Part shown: positions 16,661-25,121 of the stretch, piece by piece
Numbering within the stretch: the stretch's first letter is position 1
Layout: each line of letters starts with the position of its first letter
Origin: AV40 sp963817335
GTDB taxonomy: Bacteria > Verrucomicrobiota > Verrucomicrobiia > Chthoniobacterales > UBA10450
Direction of reading: 5' to 3'
NCBI GenBank assembly: GCA_963817335.1
Contig: CAWFNX010000005.1
Coordinates: forward strand, 558,001-622,000
DNA length: 64,000 nt
Translations under genes and position numbers: made by a program
Notes under the pieces: generated by a model
What the model was told of the DNA's origin: nothing
The model's database searches: none
What the model saw: the letters and a program-made list of their open reading frames with translations, nothing else

Positions 16661-19513
16661 CACAAACTGCAAAATGCCGCCGTGCCGGTAGTAATCGATT
16701 TCGATCGGCGTATCGATGCGCAGTTGTACCGGCACCGACTTCGTTTCGCCATTCTTACCCTGGACCTCCAGTTTCACTTCCTGGCCCGGCTGAATCGAGT
16801 CTGACAAACCGGTGATCGAAAATCTTTCGGAACCGTCCAGCCCGAGGGTCTGGGCGTTGGTGCCGTCCTGAAATTGCAATGGCAACACGCCCATACCGAC
16901 CAAATTCGAGCGATGAATTCGTTCGAAGCTGGCCGCGACAACTGCTTTTACGCCAAGCAAACGCGTGCCCTTGGCGGCCCAGTCGCGCGACGAACCGGTT
17001 CCGTATTCGGTCCCGGCGAGAATCACGAGCGGAGTCTTCTTTTCCGCATACTTCATCGCCGCGTCGAAGATCGACATTTGCTCGCCATTGCCACCGTTGG
17101 AAAAATATTTCGTGACGCCGCCTTCGCTTCCCGGGACCATCAGATTCTTGATCCGAACGTTTGCGAATGTGCCGCGCGTCATGACCAGATCGTTTCCGCG
17201 CCGCGAACCATAACTATTGAAATCCTCCGGCTTGATTCCCCGTGAAATCAGATATTTCCCGGCGGGCGAAGTCGGTTTGATCGCCCCGGCCGGCGAAATG
17301 TGATCGGTCGTGACCGAATCGCCGAAAACTCCGAGTGCGCGCGCGTTCAGGATGTTCTCGATCTTGCCGACCTTCATCGAGAAATCTTTGAAAAACGGCG
17401 GTTGGTGGATGTAATTGCTCTTTTCGTCCCACTGATAAACTTCGCCGGCGCTGGACGTGATTTCGTTCCACTTGGGATTTTGATTGGCAAAATCGCGATA
17501 CAATTTTCGGAAAACGTCCGGGGTCAACGCGGACCGCATTGCGTCCCGGATTTCGGTGAGCGACGGCCAGAGATCGCGCAGAAAAGTTTCTTTTCCGTCT
17601 TTGTCTTTGCCGATCGGCTCCTTGTTCAGATCGATATCCACCCGGCCGGCGAGCGCGAACGCGACCACCAGGGGCGGGGACATCAGGAAATTGGCTTTGA
17701 TGTTTTGGTGGACGCGCGCTTCAAAGTTTCTGTTTCCTGAAAGGACCGATGCTGCAACCAGATCGAATTCGTTGATCGCCTGCTCAATTTTCGGATGCAA
17801 CGGCCCGGAGTTTCCGATGCAAGTGGTGCACCCGTAGCCGACGAGGTTGAAACCGAGCTGGTTGAGATATTTTTGCAGCCCGGTCTTGTCGAGATAATCG
17901 GTGACCACCCGCGAGCCCGGCGCCAGCGATGTCTTCACCGCCGGATCGACGCGCAGCCCGCGTTCGACCGCCTTTTTCGCCAGTAAACCGGCGGCCAACA
18001 TCACACTCGGGTTGCTTGTGTTCGTGCAACTCGTGATCGCCGCGATCAAAACAGTTCCGTGTCCGATTTTGCTTTCGCCGTGATGAAACGGATCGGCCGT
18101 CGAAGCTTTTATTTCCTTCGCGGTATCCGGCGTTGGTCGATTGGAAATCATCTCCAGTTTGTTTCGCTCTTCTGCCTGGCCTGCGGCTTCGTCATCGGTC
18201 GAAGGCATGTCGCCGTCCGTCGGCGCGCTTCCATTTAGTTGGACCACATGCTTTGCACTCAAATCGACATCGGCTTTTCCGTAACCGCCTTCCTTGACAG
18301 ATTTCTTCAACAGCGAGCGGAATGTGTCCCCGAGCGCCGGCAGATTGATCCGGTCCTGGGGACGTTTCGGGCCGGCCACGGCCGGCTGGACGTCGCCGAG
18401 ATTCAATTCGAGGTCCACTGAGTAATCGATCTCTCCTTTGCCCGGCATCCCGAACATCTTTTGCGCGCGAAAATAATTTTCGAAGGCGGCGCATTGTTCC
18501 TCCGTTCGTCCGGTCGCCTGCAGATACCCAACCGATTCCGAGTCGATCGGAAAAAATCCCATCGTCGCGCCGTATTCCGGCGACATGTTGCCGATCGTTG
18601 CCCGGTCCGGCACCGGCAGCGATGCCGCGCCTTCGCCGTAAAATTCCACGAACTTACCGACCACTTTTTGCGCGCGCAGCATCTCGGTGATGTGCAGAAC
18701 GAGATCGGTGGCGGTCACGCCTTCGCGCAATTTGCCGCTCATATGCACGCCCACTACTTCCGGGGTTAAAAAATAAACCGGTTGTCCCAACATTCCCGCT
18801 TCCGCTTCAATTCCCCCAACGCCCCAGCCGACGACGCCGAGGCCGTTGATCATCGTGGTGTGCGAATCGGTCCCAACCAGGGTATCCGGATAAAAGACAG
18901 TTGATGGTTGATTGTTGATTGTTGATTGCGCAGAGAGGACGCCCTTGGCCAGATATTCAAGGTTCACTTGGTGCACGATTCCGATCCCGGGCGGGATGAG
19001 CTGGAAGGTGCTGAACGCCTGCTGGCCCCATTTTAGGAATTCATAACGCTCGCGGTTGCGTTTGAATTCCATGTCCAGATTCAACTGCAGCGCCCGGACG
19101 GAGCCGAAAAAATCGACCTGAACCGAGTGATCAACCACCAGATCGACCGGCACGAGCGGCTCGATGATTTTTGGATCGCCGCCGACCTGTTTCACTGCGC
19201 TGCGCATCGCGGCAAGATCGACCACCAACGGCACGCCGGTGAAATCCTGCAGAACGATCCGAGCGACTACGAACGGAATTTCTTCATTGGCCGGTTTTTT
19301 CGCGTTCCAGTTGGCCAGGGTCTCGACGTCTTTGCGGCGGACTTTTTTGCCGTCGCAGTTCCGCAGGACCGATTCCAGAACGATTCGAATACTTATCGGC
19401 AGTCGCGAGATTTTCCCGACACCCTGTTCCTCGAGGGCCGGCAACGAGAACAAAAACCCTTCACGGCCTTTGCCGGCATCGAATTTTTCCAGGGCCTTGA
19501 ATTCGTCGTTCAC
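16637..19513 (-). CDS. acnA: Aconitate hydratase A
   Basis: Cytoplasmic [4Fe-4S] enzyme interconverting citrate and isocitrate in the TCA cycle. At 958 aa it is somewhat longer than E. coli AcnA (891 aa). Seen: PDTLVGTDSHTTMINGLG, the cluster Cys in SCTNTSNPSV and in GYGCTTCIGNSG, and the swivel-domain GTEYGTGSSRDWAAKGT. One extra stretch (residues ~430-465, hydrophilic) and a loop at ~196-205 (read QSTINNQPST) distinguish it; the latter is coded by an imperfect 7-nt tandem repeat. The GTG start overlaps the upstream peroxiredoxin stop as GTGA, so the two are coupled. Confidence 0.97.
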   Translation of the reverse strand: MNDEFKALEKFDAGKGREGFLFSLPALEEQGVGKISRLPISIRIVLESVLRNCDGKKVRRKDVETLANWNAKKPANEEIPFVVARIVLQDFTGVPLVVDLAAMRSAVKQVGGDPKIIEPLVPVDLVVDHSVQVDFFGSVRALQLNLDMEFKRNRERYEFLKWGQQAFSTFQLIPPGIGIVHQVNLEYLAKGVLSAQSTINNQPSTVFYPDTLVGTDSHTTMINGLGVVGWGVGGIEAEAGMLGQPVYFLTPEVVGVHMSGKLREGVTATDLVLHITEMLRAQKVVGKFVEFYGEGAASLPVPDRATIGNMSPEYGATMGFFPIDSESVGYLQATGRTEEQCAAFENYFRAQKMFGMPGKGEIDYSVDLELNLGDVQPAVAGPKRPQDRINLPALGDTFRSLLKKSVKEGGYGKADVDLSAKHVVQLNGSAPTDGDMPSTDDEAAGQAEERNKLEMISNRPTPDTAKEIKASTADPFHHGESKIGHGTVLIAAITSCTNTSNPSVMLAAGLLAKKAVERGLRVDPAVKTSLAPGSRVVTDYLDKTGLQKYLNQLGFNLVGYGCTTCIGNSGPLHPKIEQAINEFDLVAASVLSGNRNFEARVHQNIKANFLMSPPLVVAFALAGRVDIDLNKEPIGKDKDGKETFLRDLWPSLTEIRDAMRSALTPDVFRKLYRDFANQNPKWNEITSSAGEVYQWDEKSNYIHQPPFFKDFSMKVGKIENILNARALGVFGDSVTTDHISPAGAIKPTSPAGKYLISRGIKPEDFNSYGSRRGNDLVMTRGTFANVRIKNLMVPGSEGGVTKYFSNGGNGEQMSIFDAAMKYAEKKTPLVILAGTEYGTGSSRDWAAKGTRLLGVKAVVAASFERIHRSNLVGMGVLPLQFQDGTNAQTLGLDGSERFSITGLSDSIQPGQEVKLEVQGKNGETKSVPVQLRIDTPIEIDYYRHGGILQFVLRQLLAK
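18901..18928. repeat. 7-nt word repeat inside acnA
   Basis: Four heptamers, TTGATGG followed by three copies of TTGATTG, lie within the acnA coding region. The unit length is not a multiple of three, yet the frame is kept. It encodes a loop of about 10 residues (TINNQPST region) just before the conserved YPDTLVGTDSH block. Its style matches the intergenic word repeats of this window. Confidence 0.85.
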
Positions 19514-20004
19514 TTCAGTTCCGCAAGTTTGGTTTTGATCTTGTCGAAATTGGGCAACTGCTTCGCGTCGTCGTTGCTCTCCGCGTACTGGATCACGCCG
19601 CTTTTATCGATAATGAACGCGGAACGCTTTGGCACGCCGCTCATTCCGAGATTGATTTGGGGCAGGAACGAATCGTAAACGACGCCGTAATCTTTCGCGA
19701 CCTTATGCTCGTAATCGCTGAGTAATTTCACGTTGATTTTTTCCTTTTCGGCCCAGGCTGCCTGGGCAAACGGGTTATCGCCGCTGATGCCGTAAACCTC
19801 CGTATTCATTCCGCTGTAATTCGGAAGCTCTTTCGTCGTGCTGCACATTTCTTCGGTACAGGTTCCCGTGAAGGCCATTGGGAAAAACAACAGCAGGGTG
19901 TTTTTCGTTCCGAAATTGTCGCTCAATTTGACGTGTTTCGGGCCGTCGCCGGTCTTGGTCGAAAGAGTGAAATCTGGGGCTTTGGTTCCAACTGCAAGTG
20001 CCAT
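19510..20004 (-). CDS. Peroxiredoxin (AhpC/TSA family, AhpE/Bcp-like)
   Basis: A 164-aa thiol peroxidase expected to reduce peroxides in the cytoplasm. The peroxidatic Cys is in the motif FTGTCTEEMC (TxxC), within the thioredoxin fold; PDFTL at the N-terminus and GVPKRSAFIID in the second half are typical. The ATG at 20004 has a GGAGG ribosome-binding site 9 nt upstream, so the longer open frame to 20046 is rejected. Its stop overlaps the start of acnA (GTGA); pairing of an oxidant defence gene with an oxygen-sensitive [4Fe-4S] enzyme makes functional sense (inference). Confidence 0.92.
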   Translation of the reverse strand: MALAVGTKAPDFTLSTKTGDGPKHVKLSDNFGTKNTLLLFFPMAFTGTCTEEMCSTTKELPNYSGMNTEVYGISGDNPFAQAAWAEKEKINVKLLSDYEHKVAKDYGVVYDSFLPQINLGMSGVPKRSAFIIDKSGVIQYAESNDDAKQLPNFDKIKTKLAELK

Positions 20005-20044
20005 AAGGTAAATCCTCCGGTTTGAGTTAATTCGGGGGGAATTC

Positions 20045-20050
20045 AATATA
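20045..20050 (-). promoter_or_regulatory. Candidate -10 element of the peroxiredoxin-acnA operon
   Basis: On the minus strand this reads TATATT, about 40 nt upstream of the peroxiredoxin ATG, in an AT-rich stretch. No matching -35 box is convincing because that position falls in the adjacent 8-nt word repeat. Confidence 0.35.
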
Positions 20051-20066
20051 GGGAAAATTTTTAATC

Positions 20067-20090
20067 AGGAAACCAAGAACCCAAGAATTT
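20067..20090. repeat. 8-nt word repeat upstream of peroxiredoxin
   Basis: Three octamers: AGGAAACC, AAGAACCC, AAGAATTT. A weaker complementary stretch follows (TTTCGTTTCTGGG, ~20099-20111). It sits in the divergent promoter region between the peroxiredoxin gene and the rightward gene at 20226. Confidence 0.55.
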
Positions 20091-20225
20091 TTGGATCGTT
20101 TCGTTTCTGGGCTGCCGAGTGTGAACTGAGGCTGCCGCCTTTGTAGGAATAGCAATGGGCAACGTGTGCCGGTTAGTAAGGAGATTTCTTTCGATGGTAC
20201 GAAGCTTGCAGTCGTGGGGCGACAG

Positions 20226-20867
20226 ATGTCTCGCGGAATCAAGATAGGAATTATCGTGACCGGGATTGTGATCGTGTTGCCGATTGTCGGCATCGTGGTG
20301 CTTTTCCTTGGCATGTCGCAGGACGATCCGTCAGAGACCGTTCGTCGGGAAATGCCCCTGCCGAATCAGGGCAGTTTAATCATCGATGGAAAAGAACGTG
20401 GCCGGAGCGAACACGGTTTTTCGCAGAGTGCCGGGTACCGCCCACCGGGATCGGCTGAGATCGAATGGTTTGGAGATGTGTCAGACGGAGTTGAGCCGCA
20501 GGTTTATCAGGCCGGACCGCTGGTTGTGGTGATTGATCTTCCGGCGGCCCAGCTTTACGTCCGGACGGGGCAGCAGAACTGGAAGAGTATGGCTTTGGTT
20601 TTCCCCAATGATCTGGGCCCGTTCCCGATTTCCTTTTACGCGGAAAGGAACGGTCTGACGATGGAGGAAGTGTCGCGGATCAGCGAGCTGGGCGGCAAAC
20701 GAGAGCAAAAGTACCCAACAACCTACATTCAGAGCTTCGACCCAGAGACGCGTGATTTGAGGTGCTCTTACCATGTCGACAATAAGAGCTCATGGCCATT
20801 GCACCTCCGATTGTCGGAGGACGGGACCCATCTCGCTTTGGTTGAAGTCGGCGCATTATCGCCCTGA
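20226..20867 (+). CDS. Membrane-anchored protein of unknown function
   Basis: I do not recognise this ~213-aa protein. After a short basic start it has one transmembrane helix (IGIIVTGIVIVLPIVGIVVLF) and then a soluble extracytoplasmic domain with no known motif. The ATG at 20226 places the helix at the N-terminus; an in-frame GTG at 20166 is the alternative. It lies immediately upstream of the RNase P RNA promoter on the same strand. Confidence 0.65.
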   Translation: MSRGIKIGIIVTGIVIVLPIVGIVVLFLGMSQDDPSETVRREMPLPNQGSLIIDGKERGRSEHGFSQSAGYRPPGSAEIEWFGDVSDGVEPQVYQAGPLVVVIDLPAAQLYVRTGQQNWKSMALVFPNDLGPFPISFYAERNGLTMEEVSRISELGGKREQKYPTTYIQSFDPETRDLRCSYHVDNKSSWPLHLRLSEDGTHLALVEVGALSP

Positions 20868-20897
20868 TAGCCCTGCGAATGCGGTGAGACCGGAATG

Positions 20898-20906
20898 TGC
20901 TAGAAT
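20898..20906 (+). promoter_or_regulatory. Extended -10 promoter element of RNase P RNA
   Basis: TGCTAGAAT is an extended -10 (TGn plus TAGAAT) ending 6 nt before the predicted first base of RNase P RNA. No good -35 hexamer is seen at 16-18 nt spacing, in keeping with extended -10 promoters. Confidence 0.55.
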
Positions 20907-20912
20907 GCGATC

Positions 20913-21316
20913 GATGGCAGATGATCGCTGGTGATCCCGCGCAAGCGGGATTGCTGGAGGAAAGTCCGAACACCATACGGCAGCATGCCGCGTAAAAGAC
21001 GCGGGCGCCGCAGTTGAAAAATTGCGGTGACGGAAAGTGTCACAGAAAAGACACCGCCGGTTCTTTGAGAAAAGCGCAGGCAAGGGTGAAAAGGCGAGGT
21101 AAGAGCTCACCGCGTTTCGCGTAAGCGGGACGGCAAGAAAAACCCCATGCGGTGCAAGACAAAACAGAGGGAGGACAGCCGGTCCGCTATGATCCTCGGG
21201 TATCGTCGCACCACCTAAACTGAAACGATCGCTTCGGCGACGAATCGGTTTAGGGGCAGCTCGGCAACGGGCTGAGATAAATGATCATCCACGACAGAAT
21301 TCGGCTTATCGCCATC
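20913..21316 (+). ncRNA. rnpB: RNase P RNA (bacterial class A)
   Basis: Catalytic RNA subunit of RNase P, which matures tRNA 5' ends. The universally conserved blocks are present: GGAGGAAAGTCCGAACACC near the 5' side, the AGAGCTCACCGC region, GCAAGACAAAACAGAGGGAGG-type core (in parts), GGGTATCGTCGCACC, and the 3' ACAGAATTCGGCTTATC with the tRNA-CCA-binding region. The outer helix P1 forms between GATGGC at 20913 and GCCATC at 21311. It is about 404 nt long. The rnpA protein gene is not in the window. Confidence 0.95.
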
Positions 21317-21323
21317 TAAATAT

Positions 21324-21362
21324 GAAGGGCGCTTTCGGAAACGAAGGCGCCCTTCGCTTTTT
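21324..21362 (+). terminator. Rho-independent terminator of RNase P RNA
   Basis: A 14-bp stem (GAAGGGCGC...GCGCCCTTC, extended by TTCG/CGAA) closed by a GAAA tetraloop and followed by GCTTTTT. It lies 8 nt after the RNase P RNA and reaches the stop codon of the convergent DUF4440-like gene, so it may serve both directions. Confidence 0.9.
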
Positions 21363-22077
21363 ACTGAACCTTCCGCCAGACAATGTCTTCGTTGTTCCGG
21401 CGATCGATCAGGGCGTCCACTTGACCCTTGGCATCGGCGCGGAACAAAATTCGCCCTTCAACGCCTTTCCGGAAAAACAGGTCACTCGCTTCGGGAAAAA
21501 GCGCCTCGCGTTTCCCTTTTCGCTCCACGACCAAGTGGTCGCGGTCAATCGAGACGGTCCGAGTTTGGCCGGGTGCGAGTTCGTAGATGCCAACGAAGTT
21601 CTGCAGCTTTGTTTTGTCGATCTTGCCCATAGCCGGATCTTCGTAATAGCGAAACGCCTGACTGGCGGCGGTCTGCCACGTGTTGTTCCGGCGCAGCCAG
21701 GTGTCGGTCACGTGATAACGCGCCTTCAATTCCTGACCAAAAACCGTTTCGATTTCATCGATGTCGTAACTGAGGATCGCGGTGTCACCCTGAATAAGGC
21801 TCTTTGGTTTTCCAACGGTAATTTTTCCCGAATAACCTTTCGGTAACGGTTGAATGTCGGCGACCAATTCCGCCTTGGTGAAATTTCGCCCCTTCTCATC
21901 GAAGAATAGACAGTCATCCGCAAAATACTTTTTCCACGGCTCCTGGTTGCCGGCAGCAACGGCATCGAAGAGTTCCTGGGCGTGCTTCATCAGTTCTTCT
22001 TCCAACTTGGAAGCTTCCGCTGCTTGCAGCCTGGCTAACATCAAGGAGCCGATTCCGATGATGAGAATGCGTTTCAC
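21361..22077 (-). CDS. Exported DUF4440/SnoaL-like protein
   Basis: A ~238-aa protein with an N-terminal signal-like helix (ILIIGIGSLMLARLQAAEA), then an NTF2-like DUF4440 domain (~35-145: FADDCLFFDEKGRNFTKAELVADI) and a C-terminal beta-rich domain (VGIYELAPGQTRTVSIDRD) like those appended to some serine-hydrolase families. No catalytic residues are evident. The start is GTG 22077, overlapping the upstream aminotransferase stop as GTGA; the open frame begins slightly earlier at a TTG. The operon link hints at shared regulation only. Confidence 0.78.
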   Translation of the reverse strand: MKRILIIGIGSLMLARLQAAEASKLEEELMKHAQELFDAVAAGNQEPWKKYFADDCLFFDEKGRNFTKAELVADIQPLPKGYSGKITVGKPKSLIQGDTAILSYDIDEIETVFGQELKARYHVTDTWLRRNNTWQTAASQAFRYYEDPAMGKIDKTKLQNFVGIYELAPGQTRTVSIDRDHLVVERKGKREALFPEASDLFFRKGVEGRILFRADAKGQVDALIDRRNNEDIVWRKVQ

Positions 22078-23150
22078 TTTTTGAGGCAATCGTCGAGACA
22101 GCCGAGTAAATGCGAAATGGTTTCTTCGGTTTCGTCGCCCATGTTAGAGAGGCGAAATGTTTTCCCTCGGAGTTTGCCGTAGCCGGGATCGATGACGAGG
22201 TGATGTTTCTCGCGCAGGCGTTTCGCGAGATCGAGGACGTCGACGTCTTTGTTGTTTTTAACGCAGGTCAGGGTCTTTGATCGGAAATCTTCTTCGGCGA
22301 AAAAATCGAAGCCGGTCCGTTTCACCCAATCGTGCACAAGCGCGTTGGTGCGGGCGTGGCGGGCGTAGCGATTCTCCAATCCCTCTTCGAAAATTTCGTC
22401 GAGCTTGGATTGGAGGGCAAAAATGTGACCAATACTCGGCGTGGTCGGCGTCATCCAGTTCTCTTGTTGTTTTTTGAACTCAAGAAAGTCGAAGTAATAG
22501 CCGCGGTCCTTTTGTTTTTCCGCGCGCGAGAAGGCCTTTTCGGAAACCGAGAAGAGTGAAAATCCCGGCGGCAGCGCCAGCGCTTTCTGCGAGCCGGAGA
22601 GCATTACGTCGATCCCGAGCGCGTCCATTTCGATCTGCATTCCGGAAAAGGACGACACCGTGTCGAGGACGAGAACAACCTCCGGATATTTGGTGAGGGT
22701 GCGGCAAATTTCCGGCAACGGATTGAGCACACCGGTCGAGGTTTCGTTGTGAATCAGGGTGACGGTATCGAATTTTCCAGACGCCAGGGCCCGATCGAGA
22801 CTTTTGGGATCGATGTGCTTGCCCCATTCGACCTGCAGCGGCTCCGCGTTTTTGCCGCAGCGACGCGCGACATCGAGCCATTTGTCGGAGAACGCGCCGC
22901 ACATGCAGCAAAGCAGGCCGCGATCGGCGAGGTTGCGAATCGACGCTTCCATCACGCCCCACGCCGAAGATGTCGAAAGAAATACCGGCTGCCTGGTTCC
23001 GAACAGGGTTTGCAGCTTCGGATGAATCTCGCGATAGAGATTTTTAAAATCCTCGCCGCGATGTCCGATCATCGGACGGGAGAATGCGGCCATAGTTTTC
23101 GCGGAAACTTCCACCGGCCCGGGAGTGTAAAGCTTGTCGTGCGCCTGCAT
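22074..23150 (-). CDS. Class V aminotransferase (alanine-glyoxylate/serine-pyruvate-type)
   Basis: PLP-dependent enzyme of ~358 aa. Family signs: LYTPGPVEVSAKTM at the start, HRGEDF, the phosphate-loop SSAWGVMEAS, Asp of the PLP ring in VLDTVSSFSG, and the Schiff-base Lys in SGSQKALALPPG. These fit the alanine-glyoxylate/serine-pyruvate/phosphoserine-like group, using small amino and keto acids; the exact substrate is not determinable. The ATG at 23150 matches the family start, so the longer frame to 23264 is rejected: its upstream part is the 7-nt word repeat. Translationally coupled to the downstream DUF4440-like gene. Confidence 0.88.
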   Translation of the reverse strand: MQAHDKLYTPGPVEVSAKTMAAFSRPMIGHRGEDFKNLYREIHPKLQTLFGTRQPVFLSTSSAWGVMEASIRNLADRGLLCCMCGAFSDKWLDVARRCGKNAEPLQVEWGKHIDPKSLDRALASGKFDTVTLIHNETSTGVLNPLPEICRTLTKYPEVVLVLDTVSSFSGMQIEMDALGIDVMLSGSQKALALPPGFSLFSVSEKAFSRAEKQKDRGYYFDFLEFKKQQENWMTPTTPSIGHIFALQSKLDEIFEEGLENRYARHARTNALVHDWVKRTGFDFFAEEDFRSKTLTCVKNNKDVDVLDLAKRLREKHHLVIDPGYGKLRGKTFRLSNMGDETEETISHLLGCLDDCLKK

Positions 23151-23157
23151 TAAGAAA

Positions 23158-23199
23158 ACGTCGAACGCCGAACGTCCAACGTCCAATGTTGAATTGAAC
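23158..23199. repeat. 7-nt word repeat upstream of the aminotransferase
   Basis: Six consecutive heptamers: ACGTCGA, ACGCCGA, ACGTCCA, ACGTCCA, ATGTTGA, ATTGAAC. It occupies almost the whole gap between the YetF-like gene stop and the aminotransferase start, so it lies in the leader or spacer of a leftward transcript. Confidence 0.8.
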
Positions 23200-23214
23200 T
23201 TCTCCCGTCGCAGT

Positions 23215-23733
23215 TCAACTTTTTCTAATAAAGCTAATACCGCCGCTGCGTTCCAGCCGCGCATCTTTGATCAGCGACAGGTTTTCAATGTGCAAACCAA
23301 GCCGCAAATCTTCCTCAAGATCGTGTTCGGTAATGGCATTGATACGAAGAGGCGAATGCATCAATTCGCCGTCGCGAATCAACAACTGCTCGGGGCCTTT
23401 GATGAGATTGCCGAACCAATGCGAATAGAACGCGGTCCATGCAAGCAACCGATGAAAAGCGACCATGACAAAACCGCCGCCGATTGTTGGCAAAAGGTCC
23501 GACGATCCGTTAATCGCACGTGCCAGGACGGACGCGAGGATCACCAGAAAAATGCTGTCGAACACAGTGCGTCGCGCGAGTGATCGCCGGGCACTCATTC
23601 GCACCATGATCAAGGTGAAAACGAAAACGATAATTCCGCGGATTGAGATTTGGGTAAAGGTCAGCGTCTCAGGGAGAGCGCCGAGCCCAAGAAAGTCGCG
23701 GACCGGATTCCAGAATTCGTGCCATAGGTTCAT
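23215..23733 (-). CDS. YetF/DUF421-family membrane protein
   Basis: A 172-aa protein with about three N-terminal helices (IRGIIVFVFTLIMVRMS, FDSIFLVILASVLARAI, FVMVAFHRLLAW) and a cytoplasmic DUF421 domain (GPEQLLIRDGELMHSPLRINAITEHDLEEDLR, shown to illustrate the block in two halves: GPEQLLIRDG and ITEHDLEEDLR). YetF proteins are membrane-associated and of uncertain function, some linked to sporulation or stress. It ends just before the word repeat upstream of the aminotransferase. Confidence 0.85.
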   Translation of the reverse strand: MNLWHEFWNPVRDFLGLGALPETLTFTQISIRGIIVFVFTLIMVRMSARRSLARRTVFDSIFLVILASVLARAINGSSDLLPTIGGGFVMVAFHRLLAWTAFYSHWFGNLIKGPEQLLIRDGELMHSPLRINAITEHDLEEDLRLGLHIENLSLIKDARLERSGGISFIRKS

Positions 23734-23900
23734 AAGGTGATAGTGAGGCCGCGCGGCGAATTTTCCAATAAACTCAATTGATCGCTTCTACCTCCGTTGG
23801 TGACGAAGCGCGATTTCACGCAGTATCGAATCGTTAGATGTGGCGAAAAACAAATCCGGTGAAGGTCCGGATTTCGTTTTGTTTAAGGAACGAGGGAATT
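23734..23900. other. Divergent intergenic region, no gene recognised
   Basis: A 167-nt gap between the YetF-like gene and the small basic protein gene. It presumably holds both promoters. A GAGGGA ribosome-binding site lies just before the ATG at 23901. Nothing else stands out. Confidence 0.4.
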
Positions 23901-24143
23901 ATGGCAAGAGGAAGCAAAAAGAAATATACGCGCAAACAAAAACGGAAAGCCTCCAAGATCGAGCGTGGTTACCAAAAGCGCGGCGTGGGCAAGAAAGAAG
24001 CCGAGCGACGCGCCTGGGCGACGGTCAACAAATCGGATAAAGGCGGTCGAAAGAAAGGTGGCGGTGGTCGCGGAAAGAAACGGAGCAAATCGAGTTCGCG
24101 CAAAGGCGGGCGAAAAGGCGGCCGCAAGCGCAAGAGACATTAG
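23901..24143 (+). CDS. Small, extremely basic KGG-tailed protein
   Basis: An 80-aa protein that is nearly half Lys/Arg/Gly. The N-terminal half matches a small family often called 'plasmid stabilisation'-like, with the block RGYQKRGVGKKEAERRAWAT followed by VNKSDKG. The C-terminal half is a run of RKGG/GRKKGG repeats as in histone-H1-like bacterial proteins. It probably binds nucleic acid (inference). The ATG at 23901 has a GAGGGA site upstream; the longer frame from 23838 is not supported. Confidence 0.78.
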   Translation: MARGSKKKYTRKQKRKASKIERGYQKRGVGKKEAERRAWATVNKSDKGGRKKGGGGRGKKRSKSSSRKGGRKGGRKRKRH

Positions 24144-24330
24144 GGCCCCGGTCTCGGACTGAATAAGCCTGCACTTCGATCCGAGGATAGTCGCAACCGC
24201 TGGCGAGCTTCCGAGCTAAGGCAAAAAATGCCGGATGCAACGTCACGTTACCTTGCGCGGTAACGTTTCGCGTGGCATAAGAGCACGCTCACGCGGGCCA
24301 GACTGGTCCGCGCAAGACCCGTATTCACCA
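24144..24330. other. 187-nt leader region with a small hairpin
   Basis: Between the basic protein and the TPR gene. It contains CGTTACC-ttgcgc-GGTAACG (around 24243-24262), a 7-bp hairpin, and GC-rich inverted stretches around 24290-24315. It resembles no known riboswitch family I can name. Confidence 0.35.
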
Positions 24331-25119
24331 ATGCCTACAGCACCGCCAACCACGACCGACCCTTCAGTCGAAGCACAAGTTTTCTGGTTGCGATATCAAA
24401 AGGAAATCGCCGCCGCGCTGATCGTTGCCATTGTGGCGCTGATCGGATTCGCCGGCTATCGGTTGTACGCCAACCGACGCGAAGCGAAGGCGGCGGAATT
24501 GTTAGGCGCGGCCCGGACGCCCCAGGAGTATCAGGAAGTCATTACGGGTTATTCAGGCACGCCAGCCGGCGCGACCGCGTATCTGCTTCTGGCTGAGAGG
24601 CAGCGCAACGAAAAGAAGTTCGCCGAAGCGAACACGACTTTGCAAGCTTTCGTCGACAAAAACCCGGAGCATGAATTTCTGCCGACCGCGCAACTGATGA
24701 TGGCGGCAAATTTGGAAGCGATGGGGAAGACCGATGAGGCGCTGGCGATATATCAACAGGTTGCGGCGAAATATCCGAACAATTTCAGCGCGCCCCTGGC
24801 AATGATTTCCGAAGTGCCGTTGCTAAAAGCCAAGAACCGAATCGAAGAAGCGCGCCGGGTTTGCGAAGAAATTCTTACAAAATACCGCATGCCTGGTCAG
24901 ACGGTCGAAGCGGGGCGCGACGATCGCATGGAAACAGTTTGGGCAGCGGAAGCGATGCGTTATTTGCGTTCAATGAAGCTACCGGAGCAACCGAAACTTC
25001 CTCCAGCCGCAGCGGCTCCCGGCGTTCCGCCGATGATCGCGGCTCCGAAGGCAGCTCCCGCGGCGCCGCCAGTGCCCCCAGTTTCGGGCGGAGCGCCGAC
25101 TCCGCAGAAGCCGAAGTAG
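24331..25119 (+). CDS. Membrane-anchored TPR protein (YfgM-like)
   Basis: A 262-aa protein with one N-terminal helix (IAAALIVAIVALIGFAGYRLY, ~25-45), then TPR-like helices (ATAYLLLAERQRNEKKFAEAN, FLPTAQLMMAANLEAMGKTDEA, shown in part) and a Pro/Ala-rich tail. The layout matches YfgM/ancillary SecYEG translocon subunit-like proteins, so a role in periplasmic quality control or assembly is possible (inference). The ATG at 24331 places the hydrophobic helix appropriately; the frame is open upstream to 24235. Confidence 0.75.
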   Translation: MPTAPPTTTDPSVEAQVFWLRYQKEIAAALIVAIVALIGFAGYRLYANRREAKAAELLGAARTPQEYQEVITGYSGTPAGATAYLLLAERQRNEKKFAEANTTLQAFVDKNPEHEFLPTAQLMMAANLEAMGKTDEALAIYQQVAAKYPNNFSAPLAMISEVPLLKAKNRIEEARRVCEEILTKYRMPGQTVEAGRDDRMETVWAAEAMRYLRSMKLPEQPKLPPAAAAPGVPPMIAAPKAAPAAPPVPPVSGGAPTPQKPK

Positions 25120-25121
25120 GA

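Noticed and set aside
16874..17740. Plus-strand frames opposite acnA
   Set aside because: Shadows of the strongly coding minus strand, with no motifs and atypical composition.
22078..23264. Longer N-termini for the aminotransferase (to 23264) and the DUF4440-like gene (to 22089)
   Set aside because: The first would translate the 7-nt word repeat; the second begins at a TTG inside the upstream coding region, while the GTGA overlap gives a better coupled start.
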